The position numbers and the translations under genes are program-made. 64,000 bases of DNA from Oscillospiraceae bacterium. GTDB taxonomy: Bacteria > Bacillota > Clostridia > Oscillospirales > JAAYOS01. A model generated the notes under the pieces. It ran no database searches. It worked only from the letters and a program-made list of their open reading frames with translations, and was not told where the DNA came from. This document shows positions 52,779 through 59,732 of the stretch, one piece after another. Location: NCBI GenBank assembly GCA_031264245.1, contig JAISEG010000002.1, forward strand, positions 62,001-126,000, written 5' to 3'. Position 1 is the stretch's first letter. Every line of letters starts with the position of its first letter.

Positions 52779-53207
52779 CTACAAACGTTTATATTTGCGT
52801 TGAATTGAGGCTTTTATTTTTTGAACCTCAGCATATTCGGCGTCAAATTCCACAAGCTTTGAATTATTTATTACAACACCATCAAGAACAGAGCCTGCGG
52901 CAATCTTTTCAATAATTTCTATCGCTGACATATACAATTCGCTCCATGATTTATCATTGCCGAAGGAATCGCAAATTGTGCCAATTTCTTTTGCAATTTC
53001 AACCAGCTTTTTTACATTCGGAGTAATGACTTGCTTCACCTTGACTAAACTGGCACGAAACCCAGGGTCTAAAAAGTTAGCATACCTGCCGTTGACATCG
53101 GCATACCAAGCATTAAAATCCCGCACTATAGCAGTTGCAAGCTCTTCTTGCAGCACATCAAGCTCTGACAGTTGATTTTGTTTGACAATTTTATCGCTGC
53201 CGACCAA
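52779..53207 (-). CDS. Orphan helical protein (142 residues)
   Basis: Not recognised. It is predicted to be mostly alpha-helical, without a signal peptide or membrane segment (LDVLQEELATAIVRDFNAWY; SELYMSAIEIIEKIAAGS). It starts at a TTG preceded by GAAGG. It is AT-rich like its downstream partner, and the 30-nt spacing suggests a two-gene unit ending at the terminator at 52221-52270. Base composition and lack of relatives suggest acquired DNA inserted between spoIIIA and gatB. Confidence 0.55.
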   Translation of the reverse strand: MVGSDKIVKQNQLSELDVLQEELATAIVRDFNAWYADVNGRYANFLDPGFRASLVKVKQVITPNVKKLVEIAKEIGTICDSFGNDKSWSELYMSAIEIIEKIAAGSVLDGVVINNSKLVEFDAEYAEVQKIKASIQRKYKRL

Positions 53208-53265
53208 TATAATTACCTTCTTTCATTTAGATTCGTGAGAGAAACGACTTAAATAAATCGTAGAA

Positions 53266-53359
53266 TAGCCGCTTGCGGATATTATACCATAGGCGCGCAC
53301 GCCGTAATGGTATATTTATTTAATCAGCGTATAATAACCGCCATGCGGTTATTATACCA
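53266..53359. repeat. TATAAT palindromic repeat
   Basis: AGCCGCTTGCGGATATTATACC-type half, then TACCATAGGCGCGCACGCCG with TAATGGTA, then GTATAATAACCGCCATGCGG with TTATTATACC. It is a full copy of the family at 33737 and 46723. Confidence 0.85.
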
Positions 53360-53454
53360 CCGTTCCAAGTCCGGAGCAACACCAAAGTTTTTTGCCGATA
53401 TCAACGGCGTCTGAGCGAAGCGAAGAATCTTTGTGCTCAGGGCGACACGGGAAC

Positions 53455-53541
53455 AAAACACCCGGCGTCTGCGTCCCTGCCCTCTTTCGCAAAGAGGGCG
53501 GCGAATGTCGCCGAAGGCGACAATGCAATGCCGGGTGTTTT
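53455..53541. other. Three-way-junction hairpin block
   Basis: Outer stem AAAACACCCGGC (53455-53466) / GCCGGGTGTTTT (53530-53541). Inside it are two perfect hairpins: GCCCTCTTT-CGC-AAAGAGGGC (53479-53499) and TGTCGCC-GAA-GGCGACA (53506-53522). It could fold as RNA on either strand and lies directly downstream of gatB. Confidence 0.6.
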
Positions 53542-53553
53542 ACTCCCGTTCCC

Positions 53554-53575
53554 CAATTGTTAATTGTTAATTATT
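53554..53575. repeat. Heptanucleotide repeat array E
   Basis: CAATTGT, TAATTGT, then a degenerate TAATTAT. The gatB stop codon (53567-53569) lies inside, and its final Asn-Asn codons are repeat sequence. Confidence 0.75.
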
Positions 53576-55018
53576 TTTCAGCTTTGAATCAAATATCTCC
53601 TGCAACATGACCGGGTTCCCTCTTCCCCCGGTCTTTGCCATCGCCTTACCCATGAGCGCCTTCAGCGCCGCGTCCTTGCCGTTTTGGAAATCCCTCACCG
53701 ATCCTTCGTTTTCCCGTATCACCTCGCCGGCCACCCGCTCAAGCTCCGCCCTGTCGTTTACCTGGGTAAGCCCCCTTTCCTCCACCAGCGCCGCGGGAGA
53801 GCCGCCATTTTCCCATATCTCGCTTATCAGCTTTCTTGCCGTCGAGCTGTTTATAACGTCGTCGCCCAGCATGTCGCTTATCTCCGCGAGGGCGGCGCGG
53901 TCAAGCCTTATCTCCCCGTCCCCGTCGCTTCCGGTCAGCCTGAATATGTCTGAGATTATGATGGAAGCCAGCTGCCCCGGATACCTTGTCAGCTTCACAG
54001 CCTCGTCGAAATAGTCCGACACCTGCTTCCCGGTGATGAGCAGCTCGCTGTGGTAGCCGCTCAGACCGTATTTCTCCATATACTCCGCCTTTCTCTCGTC
54101 GGGCAGCCTCGGAAGGGAGACCTTGTACGCCTCGATAACGCTTTCCTGCGTCACTATCGGCATGAGGTCGGGGTCGGGGAAGTACCTGTAGTCGTCCGCG
54201 TCCTCCTTTATCCGCATCGCGGAGGTGGTTCCGCTGACACTGTCAAACCGGCGGGTCTCCTGGATAATCTTCTCCCCCGACTCCGCCGCCTTTACCTGCC
54301 GTTTGTACTCCTGCTCGATCGCCTTTGCCACAAACTGGAAGGAGTTCAGGTTCTTCATCTCGGTTCTTGTGCCGAACTCTTTGCTCCCCTTGCCGCGTAC
54401 CGACAGGTTCACGTCGCACCGAAACGAGCCCTCGTTCATCCTGCAATCGCTGATGCCGGTGTAGAGAAGTACAGCCCTCAGCTTTTTCAGATATGCCACC
54501 GCTTCGGCGGCGGAGCGTATGTCCGGCTCGGAAACGATTTCGATAAGCGGAACGCCGCAGCGGTTCAAATCGATGAAGGCTCCCTCCTCCCCGTCGCTGT
54601 TTTTCCCGTGTACAAGCTTTCCCGCGTCCTCCTCGATGTGGATTCGGGTTATGCCGATACGCTTTGCCCCGTACTCCCCCTCGATATCCACATACCCGCC
54701 GGTGCAGAGCGGAAGGTCGAACTGTGAAATCTGGTACGCCTTTGGAAGGTCGGGGTAGAAGTAGTTTTTCCTGTCCTGCTTTGAATACCGCGCTATATCG
54801 CAGCTTGTGGCAAGCCCCGCCTTTATCGCGTACTCGACCACCTTCCCGTTCAGCACCGGCAGCGCGCCCGGCATCCCGGTGCAGACAGGGCAGCACTGGG
54901 TGTTCGGCTTCGCCCCGAACGCCGTGCCGCACCCGCAGAATATCTTGCTTTCGGTCTTCAGCTCGCAGTGTACCTCAAGACCGATAACCATCTCATAATC
55001 GTGAATTATTTCGGTCAT
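53567..55018 (-). CDS. gatB: Asp-tRNA(Asn)/Glu-tRNA(Gln) amidotransferase subunit B
   Basis: GatB binds the misacylated tRNA and activates its side chain for amidation. The 483-residue protein shows YEMVIGLEVHCELKTESKIF and the zinc cysteines CGCGTAF and CCPVCTGMPG. GVPLIEIVSEPDIRSAAEA and the YqeY-like tail follow. The start overlaps the gatA stop as ATGA. The open frame continues upstream within gatA and is ignored. The stop is formed by array E. Confidence 0.96.
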   Translation of the reverse strand: MTEIIHDYEMVIGLEVHCELKTESKIFCGCGTAFGAKPNTQCCPVCTGMPGALPVLNGKVVEYAIKAGLATSCDIARYSKQDRKNYFYPDLPKAYQISQFDLPLCTGGYVDIEGEYGAKRIGITRIHIEEDAGKLVHGKNSDGEEGAFIDLNRCGVPLIEIVSEPDIRSAAEAVAYLKKLRAVLLYTGISDCRMNEGSFRCDVNLSVRGKGSKEFGTRTEMKNLNSFQFVAKAIEQEYKRQVKAAESGEKIIQETRRFDSVSGTTSAMRIKEDADDYRYFPDPDLMPIVTQESVIEAYKVSLPRLPDERKAEYMEKYGLSGYHSELLITGKQVSDYFDEAVKLTRYPGQLASIIISDIFRLTGSDGDGEIRLDRAALAEISDMLGDDVINSSTARKLISEIWENGGSPAALVEERGLTQVNDRAELERVAGEVIRENEGSVRDFQNGKDAALKALMGKAMAKTGGRGNPVMLQEIFDSKLKNN

Positions 55019-56481
55019 ATTCCCGCACCCGTTCCTTTCATTCCACATTCCAAAGCGTACGCGGTTCTGTACAATAACGGCTCCCCAAACGCCGCCGATA
55101 TCAGCTGGACTCCCACGGGCAGTCCGTCCGAGTCCGCGCCGCAGGGCAGCGATATCGCCGGTACCCCCGCAATGCTCACCGGAACGGTGCACACGTCCCC
55201 CAGATACATCTCCATCGGGTCGCTCTTCTCCCCGAATTTGTACGCGGTGGTCGGAGCCGTCGGGGAGAGTATTATGTCGCAGCGTTTAAAGGTCTCCTCA
55301 AAGTCCCGCATTATCAGCGTCCTCACCTGGAGCGCCTTTTTGTAGTACGCGTCGTAGTAGCCCGCGCTCAAAACGTAGGTGCCGAGCATTATGCGCCGCT
55401 TTACCTCCCTGCCGAAGCCTTCGCTGCGGCTGTTTTTATACAGCTCCTCTATGCCGTCAAACTCCGCGCTTCTGTAGCCGTAGCGTATCCCGTCAAACCG
55501 CGCGAGGTTTGACGAGGCTTCGGCGCTGGATATGACGTAGTAGGCGGGCAGCGCGGTTTTTAGCGACTCCAGCGATATTTCGTCCACCTCCGCGCCCTCG
55601 CTTTCGTAGAATTTTGCCGCGTCCAGCACACACTTCTTCACCTGCGGCGATATCCCTTCCCCGAAGAACTCCTTCGGCAGGGCGATTTTCAGCCCCTTCA
55701 CCTCCCTGCCTATGTCCGCGGTGAAGTCGGTCACGCTGTGCCTCACCGACGTGCTGTCCAGCTTGTCGCAGCCGCAGATGGCGTTCATGACCATGGCGGA
55801 GTCGTATACCGTCCTTGTCAGCGGCCCTATCTGGTCCAGCGACGAGGCAAACGCGATAAGCCCGTACCTCGACACTGTTCCGTAGGTCGGCTTCATCCCG
55901 ACCACCCCGCAAAATGACGCGGGCTGGCGGATTGAGCCGCCGGTGTCCGAGCCCAGGGCAAACGCCGCCTCATTCGCCGCCACCGCCGCCGCCGCGCCGC
56001 CGGAGCTGCCCCCCGGCACCCGCTCCGGGTTCACCGGGTTTTTCACAAGCTTGTACGCCGAGTTTTCGTTGCTCGACCCCATGGCAAATTCATCCATGTT
56101 GAGCTTTCCCAGCGTTATGCAGCCCTCCTCCTCCAGCCTGGTGACAACAGTGGCCGAGTACGGGGCGATAAAATTGTCCAGCATCCTTGAGGCGCAGGTC
56201 GTCCGCACCCCCTTGGTGCAGATGTTGTCCTTGATACCCGCGGGCACCCCCGCGAGCGGCGGGAGCTTCTCCCCGGCTGCCCTCCTTGAATCTATCTCCC
56301 CGGCGCGTTTCAGCGCCGTCTGCGGGGTGACGGTGAGATACGCGCCTATCTCCCCGTCCGCCTCCTCCATGCGCCGCGTATACGCCGTCACCGCCTCCGC
56401 GGCGGAGATTTCACCCTCGGAAAGCCTCGCCGACAGCTCCCGGACCGTCATTTTGATTATATCCTCAGCATACTTTTTCAT
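55015..56481 (-). CDS. gatA: Asp-tRNA(Asn)/Glu-tRNA(Gln) amidotransferase subunit A
   Basis: GatA is the amidase that releases ammonia from glutamine. The amidase-signature triad is present: Lys in PAGIKDNICTKG, and the serines in VPGGSSGGAAAAVAANEAAF and GSDTGGSIRQPASFCG. Length is 488 residues from the ATG at 56481. An eight-residue frame with GGAGG upstream (ATG near 56506) ends by ATGA overlap with this start and may couple translation. The aspS-gatC gene lies 52 nt upstream. Confidence 0.95.
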   Translation of the reverse strand: MKKYAEDIIKMTVRELSARLSEGEISAAEAVTAYTRRMEEADGEIGAYLTVTPQTALKRAGEIDSRRAAGEKLPPLAGVPAGIKDNICTKGVRTTCASRMLDNFIAPYSATVVTRLEEEGCITLGKLNMDEFAMGSSNENSAYKLVKNPVNPERVPGGSSGGAAAAVAANEAAFALGSDTGGSIRQPASFCGVVGMKPTYGTVSRYGLIAFASSLDQIGPLTRTVYDSAMVMNAICGCDKLDSTSVRHSVTDFTADIGREVKGLKIALPKEFFGEGISPQVKKCVLDAAKFYESEGAEVDEISLESLKTALPAYYVISSAEASSNLARFDGIRYGYRSAEFDGIEELYKNSRSEGFGREVKRRIMLGTYVLSAGYYDAYYKKALQVRTLIMRDFEETFKRCDIILSPTAPTTAYKFGEKSDPMEMYLGDVCTVPVSIAGVPAISLPCGADSDGLPVGVQLISAAFGEPLLYRTAYALECGMKGTGAGI

Positions 56482-56533
56482 GTGTATGACCCGTTCCTCT
56501 CCATATTTATTGCTCCTCCAACTAAACCTTGCG

Positions 56534-58606
56534 TTATTCAAATACCTTGGGTACGAATATCATATTCTGCTGCACCGACGGGGAGCCTTGCAGTATCAGG
56601 TCGGACGGAAATGACGGCAGCATTATGTCCTCCCTCAGCACATTTTCCACCGGAGCGGTATGCGCCGTTATCTCCACCCCGTCTGTGTTGATTCCGTTCA
56701 AAATCCCCGCAAACTCAACTATTTCGTTCATCTGCCTTGTAAAGTCCTCCGCCTCGTACTCCGCTATATTCAAGCGGGCGAGGTTCGCTATGGCTTTTAT
56801 GTCCACATCCCGCTTCACGGTTATTTGCCTCTGCTCAGCCCGCTCCTCTCCGCTGACACCGATTCCAAGCGCCTCAAGCTGGGACATATCCACCCCAGAC
56901 GGCGCGTCGGTCATCAGGCATACCGCGTCCGCCGTCTTTGGAAAGGCGATGACCTCCCGCAGCGACTCCGCACCGAGAAGCAGCATCACAAACCTGTCAA
57001 GCCCGAGGGCAAAGCCCCCGTGCGGCGGCGTGCCGTACTTGAAGGCGTCCACCATAAAGCCGAACCGCTCCCTTATCGCGCTTGGCGATAAGCCCAGCGC
57101 CCTGAACATCTTGTTCTGCATGGCGCTGTCGTGTATCCTGATGCTGCCGCCGCCAAGCTCGGTGCCGTTGAGCACTATGTCGTACGCGTGCGACCTGACC
57201 GCTCCCGGGTCGGAGGCGAGCTTTTCCATATCCTCCTTATACGGCATGGTAAACGGATGATGGGTTGACATAAACCTGCCCTGTTCCTCCGAATACTCGA
57301 ACAGCGGAAAATCCGTCACGAACAGGAACTTGAAGTCGTCCTTCCTTCTCAGCCCTCTGAGGTCGGCGATGTCGCACCTCAGTCCACCCAGCGTTTTTCT
57401 TACTATCTCCGGCGTGTCGGCGCAGAACAGGATAAAGTCCCCGTTTTCCGCCCGGAGGTCCGCGATTATCCGCGCCATATCCTTCTCGGATAAAAATTTG
57501 GTGAGTATGGAGTATATTTCGCCGTCCTCCTTGAGCATTATCCACGCCATTCCCTTTGCCCCGTAGGAAATCGCCCTGTCGGTCAGCGCCTCTATGTCGC
57601 TTCTCGACATGTCCGCCCCGCCCTTTATGCACAGGGCGCAGACCTTACCCCCGCTCTCCGCCGCTTTCCTGAACACGGTAAAATTGCTGTTTCCCGCGGT
57701 TTCGGTCACATCCGTGATTTTCAGCTCAAAGCGCATGTCCGGCTTGTCTGTTCCGTAGCTGTCCATGGCTTCCCGCCACGTAATGCGCGGAAACGGCGCG
57801 TCAAAAGCGATTCCAAGCGTCGATTTCATCACATGCTTTACCAGCGCCTCGATGTGACCTATCACATCCTCCTGCTCCACAAAGGACATTTCCACGTCGA
57901 TCTGGGTAAACTCCGGCTGCCTGTCGGCGCGCAGATCCTCGTCACGGAAGCACTTCGCTATCTGATAATACCTGTCTATCCCGCCCACCATAAGCAGCTG
58001 TTTAAATATCTGCGGCGACTGGGGCAGAGCGTAGAAGCTTCCCTTCCGCCCCCTGCTCGGCACGAGATAGTCCCTTGCCCCTTCCGGCGTTGATTTGGTT
58101 AAAATCGGCGTATCCACCGATATGAAGCCTTCGCCGTCCAAATAATCCGCCGCCGCCTTCTGTACGCTGTGGCGAAAGCGCAGATTCCTCTGCATCGACG
58201 GCTTTCTCAGGTCGAGGTAGCGGTATTTCAGCCGCAGCTCCTCCCTCACGGCGCTGTCGTCAATGGAAAACGGCAGCGTTTTTGCCGCGGACAGGACCGT
58301 AATTTCCTCGGCCATCAGTTCAATTGTCCCGGTTGCGATGTTCGGGTTCAGCGTCTCCGCATCCCGGCGCCGAAGCTTTCCCGCCACCGTGATAACAGAC
58401 TGGTTTTTCAGCCGCTCGGCGGTGTGAAAACCGGCGCCGTCAATGACGCTCTGGTTGAAAACCACCTGTAACGTCCCCTCCTTGTCGCAGAGGTCCAGAA
58501 ATATAACTCCGCCCATGTCCCGCTTTGTCGTCACCCAGCCGGAGGCAGTCACACTCTCGCCTATCTGTTTTTCGCTGAACGCCCCGCAGTACTCCGTTCT
58601 TAACAT
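56534..58606 (-). CDS. aspS-gatC: Aspartyl-tRNA synthetase fused to GatC
   Basis: A 690-residue fusion. Residues 1-585 are a complete bacterial-type AspRS: OB-fold (VTTKRDMGGVIFLDLCDKEG), motif 2 (CFRDEDLRADRQPEFTQIDV), the GAD insert, and motif 3 (GFALGLDRFVMLLLGAESLR). Residues 593-690 are a full GatC (DVDIKAIANLARLNIAEYEA; MNEIVEFAGILNGINTDGVE; APVENVLREDIM). No stop or frameshift lies between them. The fusion links the enzyme that makes Asp-tRNA(Asn) to the amidotransferase scaffold. A GTG at 56818 with GAGG upstream could also give free GatC. Confidence 0.95.
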   Translation of the reverse strand: MLRTEYCGAFSEKQIGESVTASGWVTTKRDMGGVIFLDLCDKEGTLQVVFNQSVIDGAGFHTAERLKNQSVITVAGKLRRRDAETLNPNIATGTIELMAEEITVLSAAKTLPFSIDDSAVREELRLKYRYLDLRKPSMQRNLRFRHSVQKAAADYLDGEGFISVDTPILTKSTPEGARDYLVPSRGRKGSFYALPQSPQIFKQLLMVGGIDRYYQIAKCFRDEDLRADRQPEFTQIDVEMSFVEQEDVIGHIEALVKHVMKSTLGIAFDAPFPRITWREAMDSYGTDKPDMRFELKITDVTETAGNSNFTVFRKAAESGGKVCALCIKGGADMSRSDIEALTDRAISYGAKGMAWIMLKEDGEIYSILTKFLSEKDMARIIADLRAENGDFILFCADTPEIVRKTLGGLRCDIADLRGLRRKDDFKFLFVTDFPLFEYSEEQGRFMSTHHPFTMPYKEDMEKLASDPGAVRSHAYDIVLNGTELGGGSIRIHDSAMQNKMFRALGLSPSAIRERFGFMVDAFKYGTPPHGGFALGLDRFVMLLLGAESLREVIAFPKTADAVCLMTDAPSGVDMSQLEALGIGVSGEERAEQRQITVKRDVDIKAIANLARLNIAEYEAEDFTRQMNEIVEFAGILNGINTDGVEITAHTAPVENVLREDIMLPSFPSDLILQGSPSVQQNMIFVPKVFE

Positions 58607-58633
58607 GATTCTCTCTCCTTACATAAAAATTTG

Positions 58634-58950
58634 CAATAAAAAAAGCCCGTTCGTTCCCATAAAAAATGGGACGAAAGGCATATAATCCTTACGCGGTACC
58701 ACCCAAATTGACAGACCATAGACGGCTCTGCCCCCTCATCGGCACAGAAGCTTGCTTCGATGCCTATCGGCTTTAACGTTCCGAATACGTCCGGTCCTAC
58801 ACAATAAACAGCAAGCAACGCCGTTTATCTTCGGCCGGCAACTCAGGGGCGTTTTTCCTTCAAAAACATGTACCGCAATCCCACCGCCTGCGGCTCTCTT
58901 CAAATTTTACAATAATTTTTGAAATACTCTTCCCGTCATCGTCTTTAATG
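58634..58950 (-). promoter_or_regulatory. T-box riboswitch, asparagine specifier
   Basis: Read on the minus strand. The 5' signal is GATGACGGGAAGAGTA. AAGAGAGCCGCAGGCGGTG lies in stem I, and AAC (Asn) is at 58851-58853. AAC stands seven bases before CTGAG-type sequence, the same position as GTC in the valS leader. GGTGGTACCGCG is at 58692-58703. A terminator (CGTCCCAT/ATGGGAACG extended by GCC/GGGC, then TTTTTTT) spans 58638-58679. It senses uncharged tRNA-Asn and controls aspS-gatC, gatA and gatB. Confidence 0.9.
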
Positions 58951-58970
58951 GACTTCTTTCTAAAGAAGTC
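58951..58970 (-). promoter_or_regulatory. Extra hairpin at the 5' end of the aspS T-box transcript
   Basis: Perfect stem GACTTCTTT/AAAGAAGTC around CT, just downstream of the predicted transcription start. It is not part of the canonical T-box. Confidence 0.5.
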
Positions 58971-58996
58971 ATCAGGTAATATTAAATTATGCTTGC

Positions 58997-59025
58997 ATTA
59001 TATTCCAAGCAGTAAGCTTTGTCAA
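58997..59025 (-). promoter_or_regulatory. Consensus promoter of the aspS-gatCAB operon
   Basis: On the minus strand: perfect -35 TTGACA (59020-59025), 17-bp spacer, perfect -10 TATAAT (58997-59002). Confidence 0.85.
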
Positions 59026-59079
59026 CAGGAAATATTAACAATTTTGTGAGGCGGGGCGTTTGCTATTTAGACGAAGGAA

Positions 59080-59334
59080 AACTCTCAACTCTCAACTGTC
59101 AACTGGGGACGGCGGGCGGGACAGTGGACAGTGGACAGTGGACAGTTGAGAGTTGGGGACGAGAAACGCGCCCTGCGGGTTGTTCCCCCAACTGTCAACT
59201 GTCAATTGTCAACTCTCAACTGCCAACTGGGGGACGGCGGGCGCGCAATGCGCGCCCCTACAAACAATCGTCTCCCCACCCGTTCCCCGTCCCCAACTCT
59301 CAACTGTCAACTGTCAATTGTCCACTGTCAACTG
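59080..59334. repeat. Heptanucleotide repeat array F, largest composite
   Basis: Several blocks of CMAYTST heptamers, including one block in inverted orientation (59121-59156, ACAGTGG units), separated by GC-rich spacers. A core at about 59232-59300 is almost identical to the core of array B. The tautomerase stop codon (59314-59316) lies in the last block. Confidence 0.85.
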
Positions 59335-59664
59335 CGTCCCCGTTCCCCACTCCCCGAACTCCGCGAAGTTTATATAGATGTTTCCCTTTTCCGCATCAAG
59401 TATCCGCGCAAGCTCGTTTCCGAGTATCTGCGTAAGCTCCGCTTTCTCCTCTTTTTCAGCCTTACCAAACAGGCGAAGCTCGCAAAAGACGCACACCTTG
59501 CGTTCGTTGTTCATGAACATGTCCGCCTCGCCGGTTACGGACACCATTGTTGCGGCGGCGGTCTTTCCTCGGATAACGGAGATGTTGTTGGAAACTATTT
59601 TGCATATTTCAGCCTTTTCCATCTCGGTCAGACTTTTTCCTACGGTTACGTTCACATACGGCAT
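59314..59664 (-). CDS. MIF/tautomerase superfamily protein
   Basis: A 116-residue member of the MIF-like branch of the tautomerase superfamily. The start MPYVNVTVGKSLTEMEK places the catalytic proline directly after the initiator methionine. The domain ends with IYINFAEFGEWG. The last residues, QLTVDN, and the stop are encoded by heptanucleotide array F and are not part of the fold. The physiological role in bacteria is unclear; relatives catalyse keto-enol tautomerisation. Single gene. Confidence 0.8.
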   Translation of the reverse strand: MPYVNVTVGKSLTEMEKAEICKIVSNNISVIRGKTAAATMVSVTGEADMFMNNERKVCVFCELRLFGKAEKEEKAELTQILGNELARILDAEKGNIYINFAEFGEWGTGTQLTVDN

Positions 59665-59687
59665 TGCGGTTCTCCTTTATATTATAG

Positions 59688-59719
59688 GGGTTGAGTCAAA
59701 ATTAATTTTAACTCAACCC
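59688..59719. terminator. Palindrome between clpX and the tautomerase gene
   Basis: GGGTTGAGT/ACTCAACCC with an AT-rich palindromic centre (AAAATTAATTTT), nearly symmetric over 32 bp. It probably terminates clpX transcription; the T tract is poor. Confidence 0.5.
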
Positions 59720-59732
59720 TCACTTAATTTGC

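Larger units (their letters stand above)
53208..53566. other. Intergenic region upstream of the orphan pair, built of repeats
   Basis: 359 bp without a gene. It holds a palindromic repeat unit (53266-53359), a hairpin block (53455-53541) and heptanucleotide array E, in the same order as the region at 46688-47080. Confidence 0.8.
58607..59313. other. Leader and repeat region upstream of aspS-gatC
   Basis: 707 bp without a protein gene. It holds the T-box leader (58634-58950), a 5' hairpin (58951-58970), a consensus promoter (58997-59025) and heptanucleotide array F (59080-59334). Confidence 0.85.

Noticed and set aside
53567-55192. Longer gatB starting at 55192
   Set aside because: The extra residues overlap gatA in another frame; the ATGA overlap at 55015-55018 gives the conserved GatB start.
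58607-59080. A tRNA gene in the aspS leader
   Set aside because: The conserved stems belong to a T-box; no acceptor stem, TPsiC arm or CCA-type end could be found.
59019-59435. Plus-strand open frames across heptamer arrays (Ser/Thr/Asn/Cys-rich, such as NCQLSTVN patterns)
   Set aside because: The CAACTGT strand has no stop codon in any frame, so long open frames arise from the repeat itself. No ribosome site or homology supports them.
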